A DNA stretch of 64,000 nt. Source: Carya illinoinensis. Lineage: Eukaryota > Streptophyta > Magnoliopsida > Fagales > Juglandaceae. The notes under the pieces were generated by a model, which did not search any database, was not told where the DNA came from, and was given only the letters and a program-made list of their open reading frames with translations. The stretch is taken from the NCBI RefSeq assembly GCF_018687715.1, contig NC_056758.1:20866001-20930000 (forward strand), written 5' to 3'. This document shows positions 50,501 to 63,491 of this stretch, in pieces (positions within the stretch are counted from its first letter, which is position 1; every line of letters starts with the position of its first letter). Position numbers and translations under genes: made by a program.

Positions 50501-53500
50501 GGTCCGTATAAAAAAGGTTACAAAGAACCAAAAAGGAAATTAAGCCGAAAACATTGTTGAGAGATTACTAATCTTGTGTAAGTCAATTACTTCCCTTAAT
50601 TCAACGTTGAAGCATAACCACGGGTAGGTAGGGAAATGTTAGGGTCGTGTGGGACATCTTGGACTTTAGGAAAACCAAATGTAGGGTTTATGTGGGTTTC
50701 AAATCGAGGAATGAAACGAAAGACTCGTTTCTATGTGTAAATTGGTTCACTGCAAGAACTAAACTTGTATGCTAAAGGTTGGGTGTAAACGATGAAACTT
50801 TCCTTGTGAAAATGGCCTAAAAGGCTTCGGCTCGTAGCCAACTTGTCGCAACGGGTATGAAGAATCGCCTAGGAGCCGATTGGCAGTGATTCGAGCATTA
50901 TCGACATGGAAGTCTGTCGTGTCTTAGATAAAGCCTAATCTTCTAATTCAATCTTAGAACGTTGGAAAACGACAAGAAAAGAAATATGATCCGAATGAAA
51001 AAAACGGTTTCAAGGAACCAAAAAGGAAATTAAACTCAAAACATTGTTAAGAGATGACTAATCTTCTCTAAGTCGATTACATCCTTTGAATCATGGTAAA
51101 AGCTTAACGATGGGGTAGATGGGGAAGCTTAGGGGCATGTGGCACTTCTTGAAGTTGAGGAAACTAATTGTGGGTCTTACGTTGGCTTCAAATTGAAGAA
51201 TGAAACAAAAGATGGGTTTCTTGTTGTAAATTCGTCTAACGATAGAACTGAACTAGTATCGTGGAGGTGGTGTGCAAACGATGACATTTGCAATGAGGAA
51301 ATGGTGTAAATGGAATGGGCTAGAGGCGTACTTGTCGCAATGCACAAGAAAGAGAACTTAGGTCGGATTGGCGGTGATTTCAGCATTATTCACATGGCTT
51401 TTCTTTTAATGATAGGTTTTGAATCCAGCCTAAGCTTCTAATTAAGTCTTACAATGATGATAAACAACAAAGAAAGTAATAAGGTCCGTATAAAAAAGGT
51501 TACGAAGAACCAAAAAGGAATTTAAGCAGAAAACATTGTTGAGAGATTACTAATCTTGTGTAAGTGAATTACTTCCCTTAATTCAACATTAAAGCATAAC
51601 CACGGGTAGATGGGAACGTTAGGGGGTGTGGCACTTCTTGGACTTGAGGGAAACCAAATGTAGGGTTTCTGTGGGCTTCAAATCGAGGAACGAAATGAAA
51701 GACTAGTTTCTTTGTGTAAATTGGCCCACTGGAAGAATTAACTTCTATGGTAAAGGTTGGGTATAAACGATGAAACTTTCCATGTGAAAACGGTCTAAAA
51801 GGCTTCGGCTAGGGGCTGACTTGTCGCAACTAGTATGAAGCATCGCCTAGGTGACGATTGGCGGTGATTCGAACATTATCGACATGGAAGTCTTTCATGT
51901 CTTAGATAAAGCCTAATCTTCTAATTCAATCTTAGAACGTTGGGAAATGACAAGAAAAGCAATTTGATCCGAATGAAAAAAACGGTTACAAAGAACCAAA
52001 AAGGAACTTAAACTCAAAACATTGTTCACAGATGACGAATCTTCTCTAAGTCGATTACATCCTTTGAATCAAGGTAAAAGCTTAACGATGGGGTAGATGG
52101 GGAAGCTTAGGGGCATGTGGCACTTCTTGAAGTTGAGGAAACTAATTGTGGGGCTTACGTTGGCTTCAAATTGAAGAATGAAACAAAAGATGGGTTTCTT
52201 GTTGTAAATTCGTCTAATGACGGAACTGAACTAGTATCGTTGAGGTGGTGTGCAAACGATGACATTTGCAATGAGGAAATGGTGTAAATGGAATGGGCTA
52301 GAGGCGTACTTGTCGCAATGCACAAGAAAGAGAACTTAGGTCGGATTGGCGGTGATTTCAACCTTATTCACATGGCTTTTCTTTTAATGATAGGTTTTGA
52401 ATCCTACCTAAGCTTCTAATTAAGTCTTAGAATGATGATAAACAACAAAGAAAGTACTAAGGTCCGTATAAAAAAGGTTACAAAGAACAAAAAAGGAAAT
52501 TAAGCCGAAAACATTGTTCAGAGATTACTAATCTTGTGTAAGTCAATTGCTTCCCTTAATTCAACGTTGAAGCATAACCACGGGTAGATAGGGAAATGTT
52601 AGGGTCGTGTGGGACATCTTGGACTTGAGGAAACCCAAATGTAGGGTTTATGTGGGTTTCAAATCGAGGAATGAAACGAAAGACTCGTTTCTATGTGTAA
52701 ATTGGTTCACTGCAAGAACTAAACTTGTATGGTAAAGGTTGGGTGTAAACGATGAAACTTTACTTGTGAAAATGGCCTAAAAGGCTTCGGCTCGTAGCCA
52801 ACTTGTCGCAACGGGTATGAAGAATCGCCTAGGAGCCGATTGGCAGTGATTCGAGCATTATCGACATGGAAGTCTGTCGTGTCTTAGATAAAGCCTAATC
52901 TTCTAATTCAATCTTAGAACGTTGGAAAACGACAAGAAAAGAAATATGATCCGATTGAAAAAAACGGTTTCAAGGAACCAAAAAGGAAATTAAACTCAAA
53001 ACATTGTTAAGAGATGACTAATCTTCTCTAAGTCGATTACATCCTTTGAATCATGGTAAAAGCTTAACGATGGGGTAGATGGGGAAGCTTAGGGGCATGT
53101 GGCACTTCTTGAAGTTGAGGAAACTAATTGTGGGGCTTACGTTGGCTTCAAATTGAAGAATGAAACAAAAGACGGGTTTGTTGTTGTAAATTCGTCTAAT
53201 GACGGAACCGAACTAGTATCATTGAGGTGGTGTGCAAACGATGACATTTGCAATGAGGAAATGGTGTAAATGGAATGAGCTAGAGGCGTACTTGTCGCAA
53301 TGCACAAGAAAGAGAACTTAGGTCGGATTGGCGGTGATTTCAGCATTATTCACATGGCTTTTCTTTTAATGACAGTTTTTGAATCCAGCCTAAGCTTCTA
53401 ATTAAGTCTTAGAATGATGATAAACAACAAAGAAAGTAATAAGGTCCGTATAAAAAAGGTTACGAAGAACCAAAAAGGAATTTAAGCAGAAAACATTGTT

Positions 53501-56500
53501 GAGAGATTACTAATCTTGTGTAAGTCAATTACTTCCCTTAATTCAACATTAAAGCATAACCACGGGTAGATGGGAACGTTAGGGGGTGTGGCACTTCTTG
53601 GACTTGAGGGAAACCAAATGTAGGGTTTCTGTGGGCTTCAAATCGAGGAACGAAATGAAAGACTAGTTTCTTTGTGTAAATTGGCCCACTGGAAGAATTA
53701 ACTTCTATGGTAATGGTTGGGTATAAACGATGAAACTTTCCTTGTGAAAATGGTCTAAAAGGCTTCGGCTAGGGGCCAACTTGTCGCAACAAGTATGAAG
53801 CATCGCCTAGGTGACGATTGGCGGTGATTCGAACATTATCGACATGGAAGTCTTTCATGTCTTAGATAAAGCCTAATCTTCTAATTCAGTCTTAGAACGT
53901 TGGAAAACGACAAGAAAAGCAATTTGATCCGAATGAAAAAAACGGTCACAAAGAACCAAAAAGGAACTTAAACTCAAAACATTGTTCACAGATGACTAAT
54001 CTTCTCTAAGTCGATTACATCCTTTGAATTAAGGTAAAAGCTTAACGATGGGGTAGATGGGGAAGCTTAGGGGCATGTGGCACTTCTTGAAGTTGAGGAA
54101 ACTAATTGTGGGGCTTACGTTGGCTTCAAATTGAAGAATGAAACAAAAGATGGGTTTCTTGTTGTAAATTCGTCTAATGACGGAACTGAACTAGTATCGT
54201 TGAGGTGGTGTGCAAACGATGACATTTGCAATGAGGAAATGGTGTAAATGGAATGGGCTAGAGGCGTACTTGTCGCAATGCACAAGAAAGAGAACTTAGG
54301 TCGGATTGGCGGTGATTTCAGCATTATTCACATGGCTTTTCTTTTAATGACAGGTTTTGAATCCAGCCTAAGCTTCTAATTAAGTCTTGGAATGATGATA
54401 AACAACAAAGCAAGTAATAAGGTCCGTATAAAAAAGGTTACAAAGGACCAAAAAGGAAATTAAGCCGAAAACATTGTTGAGAGATTACTAATCTTGTGTA
54501 AGTCAATTACTTCCCTTAATTCAACGTTAAAGCATAACCACGGGTAGATGGGGAAATGTGAGGGTCGTGTGGGACTTCTTGGACTTGAGGGAAACCAAAT
54601 GTAGGGTTTATGTGGGTTTCAAATCGAGGAATGAAACGAAAGACTCGTTTCTTTGTGTAAATTGGTCCACTGCAAGAACTAAACTTGTATGGTAAAGGTT
54701 GGGTGTAAACGATGAAACTTTCCTTGTGAAAATGGTCTAAAAGGCGTAGCCAACTTGTCGCAACGGGTATGAAGAATCGCCTAGGTGCCGATTGGCGGTG
54801 ATTCGAGCATTATCGACATGGAAGTCTGTCGTGTCTCAGATAAAGCCTAATCTTCTAATTCAATCTTAGAACGTTGGAAAACGACAAGAAAAGCAATATG
54901 ATCCGAATGAAAAAAAACGGTTACAAAGAACCAAAAAGGAAATTAAACTCAAAACATTGTTAAGAGATGACTAATCTTGTCTAAGTCGATTACATCCTTT
55001 GAATCAAGCTAAAAGCTTAACGATGGGGTAGATGGGGCAGCTTAGGGGCATGTGGCACTTCTTGAAGTTGAGGAAACTAATTGTGGGTCTTACGTTGGCT
55101 TCAAATTGAAGAATGAAACAAAAGATGGGTTTCTTGTTGTAAATTCGTCTAACGATAGAACTGAACTAGTATCGTTGAGGTGGTGTGCAAACGATGACAT
55201 TTGCAATGAGGAAATGGTGTAAATGGAATGGGCTAGAGGCGTACTTGTCGCAATGCACAAGAAAGAGAACTTAGGTCGGATTGGCGGTGATTTCAGCATT
55301 ATTCACATGGCTTTTCTTTTAATGATAGGTTTTGAATCCAGCCTAAGCTTCTAATTAAGTCTTACAATGATCATAAACAACAAAGAAAGTAATAAGGTCC
55401 GTATAAAAAAGGTTACGAAGAACCAAAAAGGAAATTAAGCAGAAAACATTGTTGAGAGATTACTAATCTTGTGTAAGTCAATTACTCCCCTTAATTCAAC
55501 ATTAAAGCATAACCAGGGGTAGATGGGAACGTTAGGGGGTCTGGCACTTCTTGGACTTGAGGGAAACCAAATGTAGGGTTTCTGTGGGCTTCAAATCGAG
55601 GAACGAAACGAAAGACTAGTTTCTTTGTGTAAATTGGCCCACTGGAAGAACCAACTTCTATGGTAAAGGTTGGGTATAAACGATGAAACTTTCCTTGTGA
55701 AAACGGTCTGAAAGGCTTCGGCTAGGGGCCGACTTGTCACAACTAGTATGAAGAATCACCTAGGTGACGATTGGCGGTGATTATCGACATGGAAGTCTTT
55801 CATGTCTTAGATAAAGCCTAATCTTCTAATTCAATCTTAGAACGTTGGAAAACGACAAGAAAAGCAATATGATCCGAATGAAAAAAATGTTTACAAAGAA
55901 CCAAAAAGGAAATTAAACTCAAAACATTGTTAAGAGATGACTAATCTCGTGTAAGTCGATTACATCCTTTGAATCAAGCTAAAAGCTTAATGATGGGGTA
56001 AATGGGGAAGCTTAGGGGCATGTGGCAGTTCTTGAAGTTGAGGAAACTAATTGTGAGGGTTATTTTGGCTTCAAATTGAAGAATGAAACAAAAAGATGGG
56101 TTTCTTGTTGTAAATTCGTCTAATGACGGAACTGAACTACTATCGTTGAGGTGGTGTGCAAACGATGACATTTGCAATGAGGAAATGGTGTAAATGGAAT
56201 GGGCTAGAGGCGTACTTGTCGGAATGCACAAGAAAGAGAACTTAGGTCGGATTGGCAGTGATTTCAGCATTATTCACCTGGCTTTTCTTTTAATGACAGG
56301 TTTTGAATCCAGCCTAAGCTTCTAATTAAGTCTTGGAATGATGATAAACAACAAAGCAAGTAATAAGGTCCGTATAAAAAAGGTTACAAAGAACCAAAAA
56401 GGAAATTAAGCCGAAAACATTGTTGAGAGATTACTAATCTTGTGTAAGTCAATTACTTCCCTTAATTCAACGTTAAAGCATAACCACGGGTAGATGGGGA

Positions 56501-59500
56501 AATGTGAGGGTCGTGTGGGACTTCTTGGACTTGAGGGAAACCAAATGTAGGGTTTATGTGGGTTTCAAATCGAGGAATGAAACGAAAGACTCGTTTCTTT
56601 GTGTAAATTGGTCCACTGCAAGAACTAAACTTGTATGGTAAAGGTTGGGTGTAAACGATGAAACTTTCCTTGTGAAAATGGTCTAAAAGGCGTAGCCAAC
56701 TTGTCGCAACGGATATGAAGAATCGCCTAGGTGCCGATTGGCGGTGATTCGAGCATTATCGACATGGAAGTCTGTCGTGTCTCAGATAAAGCCTAATCTT
56801 CTAATTCAATCTTAGAACGTTGGAAAACGACAAGAAAAGCAATATGATCCGAATGAAAAAAAACGGTTACAAAGAACCAAAAAGGAAATTAAACTCAAAA
56901 CATTGTTAAGAGAAGACTAATCTTGTCTAAATCGATTACATCCTTTGAATCAAGCTAAAAGCTTAACGATGGGGTAGATGGGGCAGCTTAGGGGCATGTG
57001 GCACTTCTTGAAGTTGAGGAAACTAATTGTGAGGGTTATTTTGGCTTCAAATTGAAGAATGAAACAAAAAGATGGGTTTCTTGTTGTAAATCCGTCTAAT
57101 GACGGAACCGAACTACTATCGTTGAGGTGGTGTGCAAATGATGACATTTGCAATGAGGAAATTGTGTAAATGGAATGGGCTAGAGGCGTACTTGTCGCAA
57201 TGCACAAGAAAGAGAACTTAGGTCGGATTGGCGGTGATTTCAGCATTATTCACATGGCTTTTCTTTTAATGACAGGTTTTGAATCCAGCCTAAGCTTCTA
57301 ATTAAGTCTTAGAATGATGATAAACAACAAAGAAAGTACTAAGGTCCGTATAAAAAAGGTTACAAAGAACCAAAAAGGAAATTAAGCCGAAAACATTGTT
57401 GAGAGATTACTAATCTTGTGTAAGTCAATTACTTCCCTTAATTCAACGTTGAAGCATAACCACGGGTAGGTAGGGAAATGTTAGGGTCGTGTGGGACATC
57501 TTGGACTTTAGGAAAACCAAATGTAGGGTTTATGTGGGTTTCAAATCGAGGAATGAAACGAAAGACTCGTTTCTATGTGTAAATTGGTTCACTGCAAGAA
57601 CTAAACTTGTATGGTAAAGGTTGGGTGTAAACGATGAAACTTTCCTAGTGAAATTGGCCTAAAAGGCTTCGGCTCGTAGCCAACTTGTCGCAACGGGTAT
57701 GAAGAATCGCCTAGGAGCCGATTGGCAGTGATTCGAGCATTATCGACATGGAAGTCTGTCGTGTCTTAGATAAAGCCTAATCTTCTAATTCAATCTTAGA
57801 ACGTTGGAAAACGACAAGAAAAGAAATATGATCCGAATGAAAAAAACGGTTTCAAGGAACCAAAAAGGAAATTAAACTCAAAACATTGTTAAGAGATGAC
57901 TAATCTTCTCTAAGTCGATTACATCCTTTGAATCATGGTAAAAGCTTAACGATGGGGTAGATGGGGAAGCTTAGGGGCATGTGGCACTTCTTGAAGTTGA
58001 GGAAACTAATTGTGGGTCTTACGTTGGCTTCAAATTGAAGAATGAAACAAAAGATGGGTTTCTTGTTGTAAATTCGTCTAACGATAGAACTGAACTAGTA
58101 TCGTGGAGGTGGTGTGCAAACGATGACATTTGCAATGAGGAAATGGTGTAAATGGAATGGGCTAGAGGCGTACTTGTCGCAATGCACAAGAAAGAGAACT
58201 TAGGTCGGATTGGCGGTGATTTCAGCATTATTCACATGGCTTTTCTTTTAATGATAGGTTTTGAATCCAGCCTAAGCTTCTAATTAAGTCTTACAATGAT
58301 GATAAACAACAAAGAAAGTAATAAGGTCCGTATAAAAAAGGTTACGAAGAACCAAAAAGGAATTTAAGCAGAAAACATTGTTGAGAGATTACTAATCTTG
58401 TGTAAGTCAATTACTTCCCTTAATTCAACATTAAAGCATAACCACGGGTAGATGGGAACGTTAGGGGGTGTGGCACTTCTTGGACTTGAGGGAAACCAAA
58501 TGTAGGGTTTCTGTGGGCTTCAAATCGAGGAACGAAATGAAAGACTAGTTTCTTTGTGTAAATTGGCCCACTGGAAGAATTAACTTCTATGGTAAAGGTT
58601 GGGTATAAACGATGAAACTTTCCATGTGAAAACGGTCTAAAAGGCTTCGGCTAGGGGCTGACTTGTCGCAACTAGTATGAAGCATCGCCTAGGTGACGAT
58701 TGGCGGTGATTCGAACATTATCGACATGGAAGTCTTTCATGTCTTAGATAAAGCTTAATCTTCTAATTCAATCTTAGAACGTTGGGAAATGACAAGAAAA
58801 GCAATTTGATCCGAATGAAAAAAACGGTTACAAAGAACCAAAAAGGAACTTAAACTCAAAACATTGTTCATAGATGACTAATCTTCTCTAAGTCGATTAC
58901 ATCCTTTGAATCAAGGTAAAAGCTTAACGATGGGGTAGATGGGGAAGCTTAGGGGCATGTGGCACTTCTTGAAGTTGAGGAAACTAATTGTGGGGCTTAC
59001 GTTGGCTTCAAATTGAAGAATGAAACAAAAGATGGGTTTCTTGTTGTAAATTCGTCTAATGACGGAACTGAACTAGTATCGTTGAGGTGGTGTGCAAACG
59101 ATGACATTTGCAATGAGGAAATGGTGTAAATGGAATGGGCTAGAGGCGTACTTGTCGCAATGCACAAGAAAGAGAACTTAGGTCGGATTGGCGGTGATTT
59201 CAACCTTATTCACATGGCTTTTCTTTTAATGATAGGTTTTGAATCCTACCTAAGCTTCTAATTAAGTCTTAGAATGATGATAAACAACAAAGAAAGTACT
59301 AAGGTCCGTATAAAAAAGGTTACAAAGAACAAAAAAGGAAATTAAGCCGAAAACATTGTTCAGAGATTACTAATCTTGTGTAAGTCAATTGCTTCCCTTA
59401 ATTCAACGTTGAAGCATAACCACGGGTAGATAGGGAAATGTTAGGGTCGTGTGGGACATCTTGGACTTGAGGAAACCCAAATGTAGGGTTTATGTGGGTT

Positions 59501-61183
59501 TCAAATCGAGGAATGAAACGAAAGACTCGTTTCTATGTGTAAATTGGTTCACTGCAAGAACTAAACTTGTATGGTAAAGGTTGGGTGTAAACGATGAAAC
59601 TTTACTTGTGAAAATGGCCTAAAAGGCTTCGGCTCGTAGCCAACTTGTCGCAACGGGTATGAAGAATCGCCTAGGAGCCGATTGGCAGTGATTCGAGCAT
59701 TATCGACATGGAAGTCTGTCGTGTCTTAGATAAAGCCTAATCTTCTAATTCAATCTTAGAACGTTGGAAAACGACAAGAAAAGAAATATGATCCGATTGA
59801 AAAAAACGGTTTCAAGGAACCAAAAAGGAAATTAAACTCAAAACATTGTTAAGAGATGACTAATCTTCTCTAAGTCGATTACATCCTTTGAATCATGGTA
59901 AAAGCTTAACGATGGGGTAGATGGGGAAGCTTAGGGGCATGTGGCACTTCTTGAAGTTGAGGAAACTAATTGTGGGGCTTACGTTGGCTTCAAATTGAAG
60001 AATGAAACAAAAGACGGGTTTGTTGTTGTAAATTCGTCTAATGACGGAACCGAACTAGTATCATTGAGGTGGTGTGCAAACGATGACATTTGCAATGAGG
60101 AAATGGTGTAAATGGAATGAGCTAGAGGCGTACTTGTCGCAATGCACAAGAAAGAGAACTTAGGTCGGATTGGCGGTGATTTCAGCATTATTCACATGGC
60201 TTTTCTTTTAATGACAGTTTTTGAATCCAGCCTAAGCTTCTAATTAAGTCTTAGAATGATGATAAACAACAAAGAAAGTAATAAGGTCCGTATAAAAAAG
60301 GTTACGAAGAACCAAAAAGGAATTTAAGCAGAAAACATTGTTGAGAGATTACTAATCTTGTGTAAGTCAATTACTTCCCTTAATTCAACATTAAAGCATA
60401 ACCACGGGTAGATGGGAACGTTAGGGGGTGTGGCACTTCTTGGACTTGAGGGAAACCAAATGTAGGGTTTCTGTGGGCTTCAAATCGAGGAACGAAATGA
60501 AAGACTAGTTTCTTTGTGTAAATTGGCCCACTGGAAGAATTAACTTCTATGGTAATGGTTGGGTATAAACGATGAAACTTTCCTTGTGAAAATGGTCTAA
60601 AAGGCTTCGGCTAGGGGCCAACTTGTCGCAACAAGTATGAAGCATCGCCTAGGTGACGATTGGCGGTGATTCGAACATTATCGACATGGAAGTCTTTCAT
60701 GTCTTAGATAAAGCCTAATCTTCTAATTCAGTCTTAGAACGTTGGAAAACGACAAGAAAAGCAATTTGATCCGAATGAAAAAAACGGTTACAAAGAACCA
60801 AAAAGGAACTTAAACTCAAAACATTGTTCACAGATGACTAATCTTCTCTAAGTCGATTACATCCTTTGAATTAAGGTAAAAGCTTAACGATGGGGTAGAT
60901 GGGGAAGCTTAGGGGCATGTGGCACTTCTTGAAGTTGAGGAAACTAATTGTGGGGCTTACGTTGGCTTCAAATTGAAGAATGAAACAAAAGATGGGTTTC
61001 TTGTTGTAAATTCGTCTAATGACGGAACTGAACTAGTATCGTTGAGGTGGTGTGCAAACGATGACATTTGCAATGAGGAAATGGTGTAAATGGAATGGGC
61101 TAGAGGCGTACTTGTCGCAATGCACAAGAAAGAGAACTTAGGTCGGATTGGCGGTGATTTCAGCATTATTCACATGGCTTTTC
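47500..61183. repeat. Seven-dimer higher-order repeat, 2 x ~6842 bp, nearly identical
   Basis: Copies are about 47500-54341 and 54342-61183. Seven consecutive dimers correspond one to one at 6842 bp (48248/55090, 49132/55974, 50108/56950, 51177/58019, 52155/58997, 53137/59979, 54115/60957). About a dozen substitutions were noticed by eye (for example near 49187, 50093, 50770, 50804, 51565, 51914, 52029, 52036 and 53947), so identity is roughly 99.8 %. The left edge is marked by shared AAAGCAAG and AAAGGACC variants (47567-47606 and 54409-54448). Confidence 0.9.
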
Positions 61184-63486
61184 TTTTAATGATAGGTTTT
61201 GAATCCTGCCTAAGCTTCTAATTAAGTCTTAGAATGATGATAAACAACAAAGAAAGTACTAAGGTCCGTATAAAAAAGGTTACAAAGAACCAAAAAGGAA
61301 ATTAAGCCAAAAACATTGTTGAGAGATTACTAATCTTGTGTAAGTTAATTACTTCCCTTAATTCAACGTTGAAGCATAACCACGGGTAGATAGGGAAATG
61401 TTAGGGTCGTGTGGGACATCTTGGACTTGAGGAAAACCAAATGCAGGGTTTATGTGGGTTTCAAATCGAGGAATGAAACGAAAGACTCGTTTCTTTGTGT
61501 AAATTGGACCACTGCAAGAACTAAACTTGTATGGTAAAGGTTGGGTGTAAACGATGAAACTTTCCTTGTGAAAATGGTCTAAAAGGCTTCGGCTCGTAGC
61601 CAACTTGTCGCAACGGGTATGAAGAATCGCCTAGGTGCCGATTGGCAGTGATTCGAGCATTATCGACATGGAAGTTTGTCGTGTCTTAGATAAAGCCTAA
61701 TCTTCTAATTCAATCTTAGAACGTTGGGAAACGACAAGAAAAGCAATATGATCCGAATGAAAAAAAACGGTTACACAGAACCAAAAAGGAAATTAAACTC
61801 AAAACATTGTTAAGAGATGACTAATCCTGTCTAAGTCGATTACATCCTTTGAATCAAGCTAAAAGCTTAACGATGGGGTAGATGGGGAAGCTTAGGGGCA
61901 TGTGGCACTTCTTGAAGTTGAGGAAACTAATAGTGAGGGTTATTTTGGCTTCAAATTGAAGAATGAAACAAAAAGATGGGTTTCTTGTTGTAAATTTGTC
62001 TAATGACGGAACCGAACAACTATCCTTGAGGTGGTGTGCAAATGATGACATTTGCAATGAGGAAATTGTGTAAATGGAATGGGCTAGAGGCGTACTTGTC
62101 GCAATGCACAAGAAAGAGAACTTAGGTCGGATTGGCGGTGATTTCAGCATTATTCACATGCCTTTTCTTTTAATGACAGGTTTTGAATCCAGCCTAAGCT
62201 TCTAATTAAGTCTTAGAATGATGATAAACAACAAAGAAAGTAATAAGGTCCGTATAAAAAAGGTTACGAAGAACCAAAAAGGAATTTAAGCAGAAAACAT
62301 TGTTGAGAGATTACTAATCTTGTGTAAGTCAATTACTTCCCTTAATTCAACATTAAAGCATAACCACGGGTAGATGGGAACGTTAGGGGGTGTGGCACTT
62401 CTTGGACTTGAGGGAAACCAAATGTAGGGTTTCTGTGGGCTTCAAATCGAGGAACGAAACGAAAGACTAGTTTCTTTGTGTAAATTGGCCCACTGGAAGA
62501 ATTAACTTCTATGGTAAAGGTTGGGTATAAACGATGAAACTTTCCTTGTGAAAACGGTCTAAAAGGCTTCGGCTAGGGGCCTACTTGTCGCAACTAGTAT
62601 GAAGCATCACCTAGGTGACGATTGGCGGTGATTATTGACATGGAAGTCTTTCATGTCTTAGATAAAGCCTCATCTTCTAATTCAATCTTAAGACGTTGGA
62701 AAATGACAAGAAAAGCAATATGATCCGAATGAAAAAAACGTTTACAAAGAACCAAAAAGGTAATTAAACTCAAATCATTGTTAAGAGATGACTAATCTTC
62801 TCTAAGTCGATTACATCCTTTGAATCAAGGTAAAAGCTTAACGATGGGGTAGATGGGGAAGCTTAGGGGCATGTGGCACTTCTTGAAGTTGAGGAAACTA
62901 ATTGTGAGGCTTATTTTGGCTTCAAATTGAAGAATGAAACAAAAGATGGGTTTCTTGTCGTAACTTCGTCCAATGCCGGAACTGAACTAGTATGGTTGCG
63001 GTTGGGTGCAAACGATGACATTTGCCATGAGGAAATGGTGTAAATGGCATGGGCTAGAGGCGTACTTGTCGCAATGCACAAGAAAGAGAACTTAGGTCGG
63101 ATTGGCGGTGATTTCAGCATTATTCACATGGCTTTTTTTTTAATGACAGGTTTTGAATCCAGCCTAAGCTTCTAATTTAGTCTTAGAATGATGATAAACA
63201 ACAAAGAAAGTAATAACGTCCGTATAAAAAAGGTTACAAAGAACCAAAAAGGAAATTAAGCCGAAAACATTGTTGAGAGATTACTAATCTTGTGTAAGTC
63301 AATTACTTCCCTTAATTCAACGTTAAAGCATAACCACGGGTAGATGGGAACGGGGGGTGTGGCACTTCTTGGACTTGAGGGAAACCAAATGTAGGGTTTA
63401 TGTGGGCTTCAAATCGAGGAACGAAACGAAAGACTGGTTTCTTTGTGTAAATTGGCCCAGTGCATGAACTAAACTTCTATGGTAAA

Positions 63487-63491
63487 GGTTG
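63487..63491. repeat. GGTTG next to LTR (left target-site copy)
   Basis: Same GGTTG in the same satellite context (CTATGGTAAAGGTTG) as 34706-34710. The right copy lies beyond the window. Confidence 0.8.

Larger units (their letters stand above)
39050..63491. repeat. Satellite array block 3
   Basis: About 25 dimers in the phase of block 2, with no gene. 39.05-42.6 kb mixes left-type and right-type variants (GGATCC at ~41648, GAATCC at ~40668). From 42.6 kb most repeats have TTAATGACAGG/GAATCC and GTATCGTTGAGG, and several carry 8-bp deletions (GGCGTAGCC; GATTATCGACATGG). 43.6-61.2 kb is organised in higher-order repeats. Near 62.9 kb the sequence switches to variants typical of ~34 kb, which continue to the LTR at 63492. 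Confidence 0.95.

Noticed and set aside
1608..63120. Minus-strand reading frames of 65-103 residues recurring once or twice per satellite dimer
   Set aside because: They occur because the satellite is homogenised and happens to lack stops there. Lengths and frames vary through indels (for example 69 vs 98 residues after a 1-bp insertion), with no recognisable domain and no codon-type conservation.
1492..63491. CRISPR array or bacterial origin
   Set aside because: Repeats are ~978 bp with no short-repeat/unique-spacer pattern, and the retrotransposons are of plant type.
1492..63491. Ribosomal spacer repeats
   Set aside because: No rRNA coding sequence or typical promoter repeats anywhere in the window. 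A spacer origin cannot be fully excluded without a search.
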